A stretch of 64,000 nucleotides of DNA, from assembly GCA_963775395.1 (NCBI GenBank), contig CAVZIX010000016.1, forward strand, positions 43,201-107,200. The letters run 5' to 3'. Of this stretch, positions 9,314-17,010 are shown in pieces; the stretch's first letter is position 1; every line of letters starts with the position of its first letter. Below the pieces are notes generated by a model. That model did no database searches. It was not told where the DNA came from and saw nothing but the letters and a program-made list of their open reading frames with translations. Origin of the DNA: JAIBJN01 sp963775395. Lineage in GTDB: Bacteria > Actinomycetota > Thermoleophilia > Gaiellales > Gaiellaceae. A program made the position numbers and the translations under genes.

Positions 9314-9628
9314 ATGGCCGAGGCCAAGAAGGACGACAAGCCGGCACGCGTTCGCGGTGTCGAGCGCTCGTTCCAGGTGCGGGTAGGCGAGCTCGGCGGG
9401 TTCGAGCTGCGGCCGACTCGGGTCTTCGTGTGGGCCGGCGGCCAACGCAAGGGCAACGAGCGTGTGCTCCCGCTCGGAAGCGCCCCGCGCAGCCTCACCA
9501 TCCCGCGCCGTCCACGCGAGATCAGGGCCGGAGCGCTCGAGCTGAAGACGCTCGGGAACCCGCTCATGACCATCGCGCTCGCGGGCGTGCACTCGGCGCG
9601 GGCGCTGCGCCGCAAGCTGACCGACTAG
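9314..9628 (+). CDS. Hypothetical protein, 104 residues
   Basis: No family recognised. The N-terminus is charged (MAEAKKDDKPARVRGVERSF), followed by short beta-like segments such as FELRPTRVFVWAGG and LPLGSAPRSLTIP, and a basic tail ending RRKLTD. There is no signal peptide or TM segment. Codon use (G/C third positions) supports coding. Its stop at 9628 abuts the stop of the convergent LysM gene at 9629, leaving no room for a separate terminator. Confidence 0.55.
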   Translation: MAEAKKDDKPARVRGVERSFQVRVGELGGFELRPTRVFVWAGGQRKGNERVLPLGSAPRSLTIPRRPREIRAGALELKTLGNPLMTIALAGVHSARALRRKLTD

Positions 9629-10027
9629 CTACGGCTGGGTGACGTCGGGGAACGGGGTGCCGCGCGGGCGGATCCACACCTTGTCGCCGGGCGTGAGGGC
9701 AAGCGGGTCAATATTCGGGTTGAGCTCGATGATCTGGTCGACGGGGACCTCGCAGCGCTCGGCGATCGACTCGAGCGTGTCCCCGTCGCGGACGGTGGCG
9801 CGATTGCGCAGACACGGCCGATCCTCCGGAGTGGTCGTCCCGTCCGGCGCGGTCGTGGTCGACGGCGACGTCGGCGACTCGACAGTCACGGTGCCGCTGC
9901 CCGCCTCGCCCTCGTCGGACTCGAGGCCGCGCTGGACCAGCACGACGAGCACGGTGGCGGCGAAGAAGAACGCGAGCGGGGCCGCCAGCCGGGCGACCCA
10001 GACGCGGAGGCGATCCGGGTCTACCAC
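9629..10027 (-). CDS. LysM-domain membrane protein
   Basis: 132 residues. A short cytoplasmic head (VDPDRLRVWVARL) leads into one TM helix (AAPLAFFFAATVLVVLVQ), an acidic Ser/Thr/Pro linker (SPTSPSTTTAPDGTTTPE) and a LysM domain: VRDGDTLESIAERCEV, then IIELNPNIDPLALTPGDKVWI. LysM domains bind peptidoglycan, so this is probably a wall-anchoring membrane protein. GTG 10027 overlaps the pyrF stop by 7 bases, implying co-translation with pyrF, although the functions look unrelated. Confidence 0.82.
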   Translation of the reverse strand: MVDPDRLRVWVARLAAPLAFFFAATVLVVLVQRGLESDEGEAGSGTVTVESPTSPSTTTAPDGTTTPEDRPCLRNRATVRDGDTLESIAERCEVPVDQIIELNPNIDPLALTPGDKVWIRPRGTPFPDVTQP

Positions 10028-10956
10028 CCTGAAACCGTCCAGACGTCGTCGCGGAGCCGCGCCGCGGCGCCCGCAGCTGCGGTGCGCCAGTCGGCGCCGT
10101 CGACGCGAAACGCGTAGATCACCGAGCGCGAGACCGGGACGAGCGCGCTCGCCGGGCCGCTCGTGAACGCCCTGGCCACGTCGGCGGGCGTCCCACCCTG
10201 CGCGCCCACGCCGGGGAGCAGGAGAATCGCCTGCGGCATCAGCTTCCTGGCCTCGGCCACGGCCCGAGGGTAGGTCGCGCCCACGACGGCACCCACGCTC
10301 GAGAGCCCGCGCTCGCCGACGAGATCCTGGCCCCACGAGTCCACGAGCTTGGCGACCTGGTGCCAGAGCGGCCGGCCGTCGGAGAGCGCGGCGTCCTGGA
10401 GATCGGCGCTGCCGGCGTTCGACGTCTTGACCAGGCAGAAGATCCCGTTGCCCGAGCGGCGGCAGGCGGCGAGGAAGGGCTCGATCGAGTCGCTGCCGAG
10501 ATACGGGCTGACCGTGAGCGCGTCGACCGGCGGCGGCATGTCCTCCCGCCGCTCGAGATACGCGTCCGCGTACGCCCGCGCGGTCGAGCCGATGTCTCCG
10601 CGCTTGGCGTCCGCGATCACGACGAGGTTCGCGGCGCGCGCGTAGTCGCAGATCTCCTCGAAGGCGCGCACCCCGTCCGCGCCCAGCGTCTCGAAGTACG
10701 CAAGCTGCGCCTTCACCCCGACTACATACGGCGCGACGGCGTCGATCAGTCCGCGGCAGAAGCGCGCCACCGCGTCGGCGGCCGCGATCCGGCTCCGATG
10801 GATGTCCCCGCGCAGCTCGACGGGAAGCAGCTCGGCGCGCGGATCGAGACCCACGACGAGCTGGCTCCGCTTCGTGTCCACGGCGGCCGCAACGCGATCG
10901 CCGAAAGTCACCGTCCCGGTCTCCGAGCGCACCCCAGCCTCGACCTCCTGCGCCAT
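10021..10956 (-). CDS. pyrF: Orotidine 5'-phosphate decarboxylase
   Basis: Decarboxylates OMP to UMP, the last step of UMP synthesis. 311 residues, the longer type-2 form common in actinobacteria. The catalytic D-x-K-x-x-D motif is seen in VIADAKRGDIGSTA (D116, K118, D121). Substrate-binding regions include VGLDPR near the start and LLLPGVGAQGG near the end. ATG 10956 lies 8 bases after TAAGCT (10970-10965), a likely leaderless promoter. pyrE lies nearby but in a separate operon. Confidence 0.95.
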   Translation of the reverse strand: MAQEVEAGVRSETGTVTFGDRVAAAVDTKRSQLVVGLDPRAELLPVELRGDIHRSRIAAADAVARFCRGLIDAVAPYVVGVKAQLAYFETLGADGVRAFEEICDYARAANLVVIADAKRGDIGSTARAYADAYLERREDMPPPVDALTVSPYLGSDSIEPFLAACRRSGNGIFCLVKTSNAGSADLQDAALSDGRPLWHQVAKLVDSWGQDLVGERGLSSVGAVVGATYPRAVAEARKLMPQAILLLPGVGAQGGTPADVARAFTSGPASALVPVSRSVIYAFRVDGADWRTAAAGAAARLRDDVWTVSGW

Positions 10957-10964
10957 GAATGCGG

Positions 10965-10970
10965 AGCTTA
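10965..10970 (-). promoter_or_regulatory. -10 hexamer TAAGCT for pyrF
   Basis: Located 8 bases upstream of the pyrF ATG on the minus strand, inside the 61-base gap after the exonuclease/nuclease gene. Confidence 0.4.
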
Positions 10971-11017
10971 GAGCGCAGCTCGGCCTGACGCCTCCCCCGG
11001 TGGCATGGTCCTGCGGG

Positions 11018-12700
11018 TTAGGCGACCTGGCTGCGGGGAGCCCGCAGCGCGGCAAGGATTTGCCGCTCGTCGAGGCGAACGACCGTGAGCTCGGGCGGCG
11101 GCCGTCGCAGGAACGAGCCGAGGAGCAGGAGCTCCTCCGCGTCCTCGGCTGCGAGCGACGGCTCGTCCGCCCGTGTCGCCGCGATCCCGGCGCGTACCTC
11201 GAGCGCCGCGCCGGCGCCCGGCGGGAGCTCCCGCGCGTCCGCGACGCGTCCGCCGGAGACGAAGATCGCCCGCGTGAAGCCCGGCTGGGACGCGGGTGTG
11301 AGGAGGCAGACCTCCGCCGCTCGCAGACGCTCGAGCGCAGCCAGCTCGCGGATGACGCTCTCGAGCGCGCGGATGCGGTCGCGCAGGCGGCCCGCGTCCT
11401 CGTAACGCAGGCACTCGGAGAGATTTCGCAGGCGGGCACGCAGGCGCGGGAGCGGGCCGCCGGCGGTCAGTCGGTCGAGCTCGTCCTCGGTCGCACCGTC
11501 GAGCGCACGCGCCGCGCGCTCGGCCCGCCGCCGGCTGCGGATCGGGCCGAGCGGTCCCGGCTGCGCGGAGACAACGAGCCGCCCGCCGCGCGGCCGCAGG
11601 TAGAAGGCGTGGCCGCCTCGCTTCCCGCGGGCATTCGCCGGCGGGCGCAGGTCGCGGATGAGACGAAGCTCTTCGAGCGCAGCCTCCACCTCCGAGCCCA
11701 GCACCGTCCACTCCACCCTGTCGAGAGCCGCAAGGGCCGCCTCGACGGCGGGTCGTTGCCGCTCCGAGCGGAAGTACGAGCGCAGCCGCGCCCGCAAGTC
11801 TCGCGCGCGCCCCACGTAGAGCGGCTCGCCGCCGGCACCGCGAAAGACGTAGACGCCGGGACGCGTCGGCGCCCCGAAGACGAGCGAGCGCTTGTCGTAG
11901 ACGCGCCGCCGGCGCGGAGCGGAAAGATCGACGAGGTCGGCCACGGTGCGCGCGCCGCGTTCCTGTGCGAGGCCGATGAGCGAGACGAGGATCTCGGCGG
12001 TCGCCTGCGCGTCCGGCAGCGCCCGGTGGCACGGGCGCACAGAGGTGCCGAAGAACTGCGCGAGCGAGGCGAGGCCGACCCGCGGGATCCGCCCGGCGAG
12101 GAGTCGGCGCGCGAGCCCGACCGTGTCCACGACGGGCGCCGCCAGACGCCGGCCGGAGATCAGCTCGACCTCCCGGTCGAGGAACGCCAGGTCGAAGCGG
12201 GCGTTGTGGGCGACGAGGACGGCGTGCTCGCCGGCGAAGGCGAGGAAGCTGCTGACCGCCGCCGGCGCCCGTGGCGCCCCGCGCAGGTCGCGATCGTGGA
12301 TCCCCGTGAGCCCTGCGATCACAGGCGGAAGCGTGACGCCGGGGTCGACGAGCGTCTGGAACGTCCCCGCCGGGAGCAGCGCCTCGATGCGGACGGCGCC
12401 GATCTCGCAGATCCCGGCGCGGGCCGGCCGCAGTCCCGTCGTCTCGAGGTCGACGACGACGAAGCGCGCCGCCTCGAGCGGCAGTCCCTGGCCGGGCGGT
12501 GCCGTCAGGCCGACGCAGTCACCGCGCCAGGCAAGGCGGGCATCGCCCGCGACGACGTCCTCGAGCAGGCTCCGCGCGAGGGCCACGGGCGCGTGCGCGA
12601 GCGCGAAGAGCGCGCGGGCCGCCTCCTCGGCAGGCACCGGCCCCCTCCGCTCCTCCACCAGCTCGACGAGCCGGTCGGCCGCATCGAACGCCAGCTGCAC
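11018..12700 (-). CDS. DEDDh 3'-5' exonuclease fused to a GIY-YIG (UvrC/Cho-like) nuclease
   Basis: 560 residues, two nuclease domains in one chain. The exonuclease domain (about 80-235) shows VVVDLETTG (D84, E86), HNARFD (H165, D170) and CHRALPD (H225, D230), the DEDDh set of DnaQ-type proofreaders. A GIY-YIG domain follows (about 280-360: RPGVYVFRG and LYVGRARDL), as in UvrC and Cho. The remainder includes a UvrB-binding-like segment (CLRYEDAGRLRDRIRALE). This fusion is known in actinobacteria. A role in excision repair of bulky lesions is inferred, strengthened by the LexA box directly at its promoter. Confidence 0.92.
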   Translation of the reverse strand: MQLAFDAADRLVELVEERRGPVPAEEAARALFALAHAPVALARSLLEDVVAGDARLAWRGDCVGLTAPPGQGLPLEAARFVVVDLETTGLRPARAGICEIGAVRIEALLPAGTFQTLVDPGVTLPPVIAGLTGIHDRDLRGAPRAPAAVSSFLAFAGEHAVLVAHNARFDLAFLDREVELISGRRLAAPVVDTVGLARRLLAGRIPRVGLASLAQFFGTSVRPCHRALPDAQATAEILVSLIGLAQERGARTVADLVDLSAPRRRRVYDKRSLVFGAPTRPGVYVFRGAGGEPLYVGRARDLRARLRSYFRSERQRPAVEAALAALDRVEWTVLGSEVEAALEELRLIRDLRPPANARGKRGGHAFYLRPRGGRLVVSAQPGPLGPIRSRRRAERAARALDGATEDELDRLTAGGPLPRLRARLRNLSECLRYEDAGRLRDRIRALESVIRELAALERLRAAEVCLLTPASQPGFTRAIFVSGGRVADARELPPGAGAALEVRAGIAATRADEPSLAAEDAEELLLLGSFLRRPPPELTVVRLDERQILAALRAPRSQVA

Positions 12701-12708
12701 CCAGTCAG

Positions 12709-12714
12709 ACGATA
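12709..12714 (-). promoter_or_regulatory. -10 hexamer TATCGT for the exonuclease/GIY-YIG gene
   Basis: On the minus strand TATCGT ends 8 bases before the GTG at 12700. It lies one base from the LexA box, so bound LexA would cover the -10/-35 spacer. Confidence 0.55.
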
Positions 12715-12715
12715 C

Positions 12716-12731
12716 ACGAACATATGTTCGT
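12716..12731. promoter_or_regulatory. LexA/SOS box (perfect 16-base palindrome)
   Basis: ACGAACATATGTTCGT is a perfect palindrome whose core, CGAACATATGTTCG, matches the Gram-positive LexA consensus CGAAC-N4-GTTCG. It lies immediately upstream of the -10 of the exonuclease/GIY-YIG gene. The position predicts repression by LexA and induction by DNA damage. It is the only such box seen in the window. Confidence 0.85.
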
Positions 12732-12767
12732 CTTCAAAGCCTCGGACATCTGGTTTCTTAAACGAAA

Positions 12768-12792
12768 CGGGGGCCGCCCCGTGCGGCCCCCG
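12768..12792 (-). terminator. Rho-independent terminator of hup
   Basis: CGGGGGCCG-CCCCGTG-CGGCCCCCG is a perfect 9-bp GC stem with a 7-base loop. On the minus strand it is followed by TTTCGTTTAAG. It lies 25 bases past the hup stop. It is the best intrinsic terminator in the window. Confidence 0.85.
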
Positions 12793-12816
12793 CCGAAAAC
12801 CCTTCACGAGAGACGC

Positions 12817-13092
12817 CTAGCGGCGGAGCGCCGCCTTGAGCTGGCTTCCCGCAGAGAACTTCGGCACCGTGGCAGCTGGGATCTGCACGCGCTCGCCGGT
12901 GCGCGGGTTGACGCCTTGCCGCGCGGCGCGCTGCTGTGGGGAGAACTTCCCGAACCCCGTAAAGGACACCGCGTCGCCGCTCTGCAACGCGGCTGTGATG
13001 GACTCGAGGAACGCGTCGACCGCCTTCGTTGCATCCCGTTTGGTGAGGCCACTCCTATCGGCCACCATGTCGATGAACTCGGCCTTCGTCAC
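12817..13092 (-). CDS. hup: HU family DNA-binding protein
   Basis: 91 residues, standard length. MTKAEFIDMVADRSGLTKRD is the helical dimerisation part. VSFTGFGKFSPQQRAARQGV and NPRTGERVQIPA form the DNA-binding arm, with the conserved GFGxF and RxGxNPxTG motifs. It compacts and bends DNA as a homodimer. It lacks the long Lys/Ala tail of mycobacterial HupB. The GTG start is supported by a strong Shine-Dalgarno sequence (GGAAGGAG, 6 bases upstream). It has its own promoter and terminator. Confidence 0.95.
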   Translation of the reverse strand: MTKAEFIDMVADRSGLTKRDATKAVDAFLESITAALQSGDAVSFTGFGKFSPQQRAARQGVNPRTGERVQIPAATVPKFSAGSQLKAALRR

Positions 13093-13139
13093 TGCCGTCT
13101 CCTTCCGTCCTGTTTGTCACGACTAGGGGAACCGGCGAA

Positions 13140-13169
13140 ACCCTAACAGAGCCCCCTGATAGCAAGCAA
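13140..13169 (-). promoter_or_regulatory. Promoter of hup
   Basis: On the minus strand, TTGCTT (13169-13164) and TAGGGT (13145-13140) are spaced by 18 bases, giving a leader of about 45 bases with a strong ribosome-binding site. It is one of few genes here with a clear -35 element and a leader. Confidence 0.5.
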
Positions 13170-13212
13170 CCATGCGGGTTTGCGGGCATTTTGCAGCCCG
13201 TTTCGCCCGATT

Positions 13213-13743
13213 TCACGCTTCGAGCACGTCGCGCGCGCGAAAGAGAGCGTGGAGCCTGACGGCCTTGCGGGCAAGCGCGTCGACGCCTCCCTCCTCGCGG
13301 TCGACCACACAAACGGCAACACGGCACTCGAGCCCCGCCTCGCGCAAAACGTCGATCGCATCCGCCGCCGCGCCGCCTGACGTGACGACGTCCTCGACCA
13401 GGCACACCTCCTCGCCCGGCGAGAACACCCCCTCGAGCCGGCGCTCGGTCCCGTAGGACTTCGCTTCCTTGCGGACGATCAGGAACGGGAGCCCGGACGA
13501 CAGAGACGCCGCGGCCGCGAGCGCGATAGCGCCGAGCTCCGGGCCGGCGATGCGGACGGCGCCGGGAGCGACCTCACGGGCACGCGCGCCCAGTCGTTCG
13601 CCGATCGGCCCGAGCAGGTCGGGCCGCGTCTCGAAGCGGTACTTGTCGAGGTAGTACCGCGAACGTTTCCCCGAGCGGAGCAGGAAGTCCCCCTCGAGGT
13701 AGGCGTGCTCCCGGATGAGGGTCGCGAGCTGGGCGTCGTTCAC
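13213..13743 (-). CDS. pyrE: Orotate phosphoribosyltransferase
   Basis: Transfers phosphoribose from PRPP to orotate, giving OMP. 176 residues. The PRPP-binding motif is VCLVEDVVTSGGAA (113-126). RKEAKSYGTERRLEG forms the flexible catalytic loop, and the N-terminus has SGKRSRYYLDKYRFE. The GTG start overlaps the stop of the preceding small membrane-protein gene (GTGA). It is the last gene of a three-gene operon with roadblock and TM proteins. Confidence 0.95.
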   Translation of the reverse strand: MNDAQLATLIREHAYLEGDFLLRSGKRSRYYLDKYRFETRPDLLGPIGERLGARAREVAPGAVRIAGPELGAIALAAAASLSSGLPFLIVRKEAKSYGTERRLEGVFSPGEEVCLVEDVVTSGGAAADAIDVLREAGLECRVAVCVVDREEGGVDALARKAVRLHALFRARDVLEA

Positions 13744-13949
13744 GAACGCGCCTGCGACAGGATCCGCCGGCCGATCGGGAAGAGACGCGCGGCCTCGTCG
13801 GAGTCGGGCGCGAACGTCACCATCGAGCCGTCACCGTAGTAGACCTCGACGCGCTCCTTGCTCTTGCCCGTACGGCGGAGCCAGAGCGCCGCGGCTCCGG
13901 CGACGGAGCCGACGGCAACGGCGGCGGCCGCGAGCCTACGCATCGCCAT
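13740..13949 (-). CDS. Small single-TM protein upstream of pyrE
   Basis: 69 residues. One N-terminal hydrophobic segment (LAAAAVAVGSVAGAAALWL) is followed by a basic stretch (RRTGKSKERVEVYYGDGSM) and a short soluble tail ending RILSQARS. No family recognised. It overlaps the roadblock gene upstream by 14 bases and pyrE downstream by 4, so all three are tightly coupled. ATG 13949 is chosen; ATG 13943 is equally possible. Confidence 0.6.
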   Translation of the reverse strand: MAMRRLAAAAVAVGSVAGAAALWLRRTGKSKERVEVYYGDGSMVTFAPDSDEAARLFPIGRRILSQARS

Positions 13950-14349
13950 CGCCCGCCTCCGCCTCGTCGTCCTTCTTCTTGCGACGCCGCGCGCCGGCCG
14001 CCGCGTTCTTGCGGGCCGGCTGCTCACCGGCGAGACGGAGGCACGTCTTCAGGTCGTAGAAGACGAGGCCCGACGTCGGCTCGCGCCCCGTGACGGCCGC
14101 GACGATGCGCGCCCCGTCGCGGACCACGAAGACCGAGCCTTCGAGGAATGCAACCTGCACCTGGCTCGGCTCTCCTCCGGGCCCGTTTGCGCCCTGGAGC
14201 AGGTCGATCGCCTCCCGCGCAATCGCGCCCGCCTTCTCCTCGTCGCCGAACGTCGAGGCGAGCACCGCGCCCTCTCCGTCCGCGAGCACGGCGGACTCGA
14301 TCTGCGACGAGATCTCGACGAGATCGGCCAGAGCCTGCGCGGCGTCCAC
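13936..14349 (-). CDS. Roadblock/LC7 domain protein
   Basis: About 137 residues. The roadblock/LC7 fold is visible as AAQALADLVEISSQIESAVLADGEGAVLAS and VAFLEGSVFVVRDGARIVAAVTG; in bacteria it usually modulates small Ras-like GTPases. A Lys/Arg- and Asp/Glu-rich tail (ARRRKKKDDEAEAGDGDA) follows. No GTPase gene is visible nearby. GTG 14349 is preferred over GTG 14367 because TAGGTT (14363-14358) lies 8 bases upstream. First gene of the roadblock-TM-pyrE operon. Confidence 0.78.
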   Translation of the reverse strand: MDAAQALADLVEISSQIESAVLADGEGAVLASTFGDEEKAGAIAREAIDLLQGANGPGGEPSQVQVAFLEGSVFVVRDGARIVAAVTGREPTSGLVFYDLKTCLRLAGEQPARKNAAAGARRRKKKDDEAEAGDGDA

Positions 14350-14357
14350 GGGCGGCA

Positions 14358-14380
14358 AACCTAACACACGACCGTAGACT
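14358..14380. promoter_or_regulatory. Divergent promoter region, roadblock operon and YihY gene
   Basis: TAGGTT on the minus strand (14363-14358) serves GTG 14349. TAGACT on the plus strand (14375-14380) lies 10 bases before GTG 14391. The two elements are separate but within 23 bases. Confidence 0.4.
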
Positions 14381-14390
14381 CCCTCCCCTC

Positions 14391-15185
14391 GTGCGCGCCA
14401 TCATCAGCAAGTACCTGGCCGACCGCGGCACGCACCTCGCGGCGATGATCGCGTACTTCGCGATCCTCGCCTTCGTGCCGTTGCTCTTCCTCGCCCTCTC
14501 GCTCCTGGCGTTCGCCGGAGAGCAGGACGAGTCGAGCTATCTGATCGAGGAGCTGGAGCGCGCGTTCCCCGAAAACTCGGTCGAGAACATCCTCGACGCG
14601 GTCACGGAGATCCAGGAGCAGGCGACCGAGCTCTCGGTCATCGGGGGCATCGGCCTGATCTGGGCTGCGCTTGGATTCTTCAGCGTGCTCGAGTCGGCCT
14701 TCAACATCGTCTACGGCCTGCCGAACCGCCCCTTCATCCGCCAGAAGAGCCTCGTCCTGGTCCTCACAGCCGCGTCGCTCATCGTGCTCTTCCTCGCGCT
14801 TGTCATCTCGTCGGTCGGCGTGGAGCTCGTGCAGCGCGCGGGCGTCGCCGAGGGCTTCCTCTCCTATCTCTACGCCCTGCTCGTCTCGACGGCCCTGCTC
14901 CTGGGCATGACGTGGAGCCTCTATCGCCTGCTCACGAACACCCCGCTCACCTGGCGGGAGACGCTCCCCGGCGCGATCGTCGCCTCGATCTTCCTCCAGG
15001 CGAGCTTCCAGGTGCTTCCCGTCTTCGTGCGCCTGTCGAACGAGCTGATCGCGCTCCAGGCCTACGGCGGCCTCGTCCTCCTGCTCGTCTGGCTCTACGT
15101 GATGGCCAACATCCTCGTGCTCGGCGCCGAGGTGAATTGGTGGATCGGCCGCGGACGGCGCGGCGACGCGCCTGCGACGGCCTAG
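14391..15185 (+). CDS. YihY/BrkB-family membrane protein
   Basis: 264 residues, six TM helices typical of the UPF0761/YihY family. The conserved opening HLAAMIAYFAILAFVPLLFL and later LTWRETLPGAIVASIFLQ and QAYGGLVLLLVWLYVMANILVLGAEVNW are characteristic. The family function is unsettled (virulence factor BrkB-like, possibly transport). A second paralogue lies at 32718-33566. It ends with a 4-base convergent overlap with the cyclic-nucleotide-binding gene. Confidence 0.88.
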   Translation: MRAIISKYLADRGTHLAAMIAYFAILAFVPLLFLALSLLAFAGEQDESSYLIEELERAFPENSVENILDAVTEIQEQATELSVIGGIGLIWAALGFFSVLESAFNIVYGLPNRPFIRQKSLVLVLTAASLIVLFLALVISSVGVELVQRAGVAEGFLSYLYALLVSTALLLGMTWSLYRLLTNTPLTWRETLPGAIVASIFLQASFQVLPVFVRLSNELIALQAYGGLVLLLVWLYVMANILVLGAEVNWWIGRGRRGDAPATA

Positions 15186-15607
15186 GACGACTCTGTCGTG
15201 CCCACGCGTTCCTCGACCGCCTCGAGCACCTTTTCCTCGATGTCGGGATGGTGGTCGATGAGGCCGCGGAAGGCCTGGCGGGTGAGGACGAAGAGGCGAA
15301 CGGTGCCGGTCGCGGTCACGGTGGCGGTGCGCCTCGGCGAGTCCCAGATGAGGGCGATCTCGCCGAAGAAGTCGCCGGGGCCGAGCCTGCGCACCGGCAC
15401 GCCGTCCTTGGCGACCTCGACCTCGCCGTCGACGATGACGAAGAACTCGTGGCCGATCTCGCCTTCGCGCGCGAGCACCTTGCCCTCGTCGAACTCCATG
15501 TCCTCCGTCACCTTCGCGAGCGCGACGAGATCGCTGCGGGAGAGGTTGCGAAACAGCGGCGCCTTGGCCAGCGCGTCCGCCTTCGCGTCGTGCGAGAAGA
15601 GCTGCAT
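15182..15607 (-). CDS. Stand-alone cyclic nucleotide-binding domain protein
   Basis: 141 residues, a single CAP_ED/cNMP-binding beta-roll: LFRNLSRSDLVALAK, VLAREGEIGHEFFVIVDGEVEV, then the phosphate-binding cassette FFGEIALIWDSPRRTATV (GEIAL...RTATV). There is no DNA-binding or catalytic domain, so it may bind cAMP or cGMP and act on a partner. ATG 15607 is 6 bases after TAGATT, which includes the rdgB stop codon. A similar single-domain protein lies at 55245. Confidence 0.85.
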   Translation of the reverse strand: MQLFSHDAKADALAKAPLFRNLSRSDLVALAKVTEDMEFDEGKVLAREGEIGHEFFVIVDGEVEVAKDGVPVRRLGPGDFFGEIALIWDSPRRTATVTATGTVRLFVLTRQAFRGLIDHHPDIEEKVLEAVEERVGTTESS

Positions 15608-15613
15608 GTGCGG

Positions 15614-15619
15614 AATCTA
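15614..15619 (-). promoter_or_regulatory. -10 hexamer TAGATT embedded in the rdgB stop codon
   Basis: The rdgB stop TAG (15619-15617) is the first half of TAGATT. The next ATG follows after a 6-base spacer. One of four such stop-codon promoters in the window. Confidence 0.5.
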
Positions 15620-16207
15620 CCCTGCCGGGGCGGCGCTGCCTACTGCCTTCAGCAACGCGGCCGCGGCACCGGCCCGGTGGCTCCGTTGCGCCTTCCAGGC
15701 GTCCCCGAGCTCGGCGACCGTCAGGTCCTCCCCCTCCGGGACGAACACGGGGTCGTAGCCGAAGCCCTCCGACCCGCGCGGCGCCTCCGCGATCCGGCCG
15801 TCCAGCGTCCCGCTGCCCCGGAACTCCTCGCCGGCGGGCGAGAGGCAGACGAGCTCGGAGACGTAGCGTGCCCCGCGCTCCGGCCCGGGGACGCCGTCCA
15901 GCTCTTCGAGCAGCCTCGTCACGTTTTCCTCGTCGGTGGCGGCCGGCCCCGCGTAGCGGGCGGAGCGGATCCCCGGGCGACCGCCGAGGGCCTCGACTTC
16001 GACGCCCGAGTCCTCGCCGATCGTCCACGTCGCCCCGTCCTCGACCTCGCGGCCGAAGGCGGCCTTCGCGCGCGCGTTCTCGTAGAAGGTTGCGCCGGTC
16101 TCCTCGGGAAGCTCGTCCACGTCGATCGGCTCGACCGTCCAGCCGGGCATGAGCACGGCCAGCTCCTTCGCCTTGTGGCGGTTCTTGGAGACGAGGGTCG
16201 CCCTCAC
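15617..16207 (-). CDS. rdgB: RdgB/HAM1 non-canonical purine NTP pyrophosphatase
   Basis: 196 residues. Begins VRATLVSKNRHKAKEL, matching the family's N-terminal (A/S)SxNxxK substrate-binding motif, and continues with TFYENARAKA, DSGVEVEALGGRPGIRSARYAG and GFGYDPVFVPEG. It hydrolyses ITP, dITP and XTP to monophosphates, cleansing the nucleotide pool. The GTG start overlaps the rph stop (GTGA); the rph-rdgB pairing is widely conserved in actinobacteria. Confidence 0.95.
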   Translation of the reverse strand: MRATLVSKNRHKAKELAVLMPGWTVEPIDVDELPEETGATFYENARAKAAFGREVEDGATWTIGEDSGVEVEALGGRPGIRSARYAGPAATDEENVTRLLEELDGVPGPERGARYVSELVCLSPAGEEFRGSGTLDGRIAEAPRGSEGFGYDPVFVPEGEDLTVAELGDAWKAQRSHRAGAAAALLKAVGSAAPAG

Positions 16208-16899
16208 GCGACGGCCTCGGCCTGCTTCACGCCGATCTGTTGGATGCCGGCGGCGGCGAGGTCGACGAGCGTGTCGAGCTCGTCGCGGCTGAAGGGAACG
16301 CGTTCCGCGGTCGCCTGCACCTCGATCAGACGGCCGTCTCCCGTCATGACGACGTTCATGTCGACGTCGGCCCCGGAGTCCTCCACGTAGTCGAGGTCGA
16401 GGCGCGGCTCCCCGTCGACGATCCCGACGGAGACGGCGCCGACGAGCTCGGCGGGCTCTGGCAGCCCGGAGCGGCGCGCGGCGAGGGTGAGCGCGACCCA
16501 GGCGCCGCTGATCGCGGCCGTCCTCGTGCCGCCGTCGGCCTGGATCACGTCGCAGTCGATCCAGATCGTGTGCTCGCCGAGCTTGTCCAGGTCGTAGACA
16601 GCGCGGAGCGAGCGGCCGAGGAGCCGCTGGATCTCGACGGTGCGCCCCTTCTGCTTGCCGGCGCTCGCCTCGCGCGGCGTGCGCGAGCCGGTCGAGGCCG
16701 GGAGCATCCCGTACTCGGCGGTCATCCATCCGCGTCCCGTGCCCGCGAGCCACCGCGGAACGCCCTCCTCCACGCTCGCGGTACAGAGCACGCGCGTGGC
16801 CCCGAAGGAGATCAGCGCCGAGCCGGTGGCCTGCTCCACGTACCCGGTCTGGATCGAGACCGGGCGAAGCTCGTCGGACCTGCGTCCCTCCCGGCTCAC
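16204..16899 (-). CDS. rph: Ribonuclease PH
   Basis: 231 residues. Trims the 3' ends of tRNA precursors with phosphate as co-substrate. Typical features are GSALISFGATRVLCTASVEE near the start, GWMTAEYGMLPAST, the Arg-rich TPREASAGKQKGRTVEIQRL, and DCDVIQADGGTRTAAISGAWVAL. Length is normal. GTG 16899 has no strong ribosome-binding site. The 44-base repeat lies upstream, between this gene and murI. Confidence 0.95.
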   Translation of the reverse strand: MSREGRRSDELRPVSIQTGYVEQATGSALISFGATRVLCTASVEEGVPRWLAGTGRGWMTAEYGMLPASTGSRTPREASAGKQKGRTVEIQRLLGRSLRAVYDLDKLGEHTIWIDCDVIQADGGTRTAAISGAWVALTLAARRSGLPEPAELVGAVSVGIVDGEPRLDLDYVEDSGADVDMNVVMTGDGRLIEVQATAERVPFSRDELDTLVDLAAAGIQQIGVKQAEAVA

Positions 16900-16940
16900 T
16901 CCGTCACACCCTCGTCACGGTCCGCGCACCATCGTTGCGA

Positions 16941-16984
16941 TTCTCGGCGTTACGCTCGAAGCGGGTGGTGGGATGGGGTGCCCC
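16941..16984. repeat. Dispersed 44-base intergenic repeat, copy 1
   Basis: Shares about 40 of 45 aligned positions with 46213-46256, including GTTACGCTCGAA and a G-rich GGGGTGCCCC end. Both copies have the same orientation relative to the flanking minus-strand genes. This copy lies after murI and before rph. Function unknown. Confidence 0.6.
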
Positions 16985-17010
16985 GTTCTTACTCAGACGC
17001 GCGCGAACGA

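Noticed and set aside
16299..16308. Possible second LexA box inside rph
   Set aside because: GAACGCGTTC has only two bases between the half-sites instead of four, and lies within a coding region far from a promoter.
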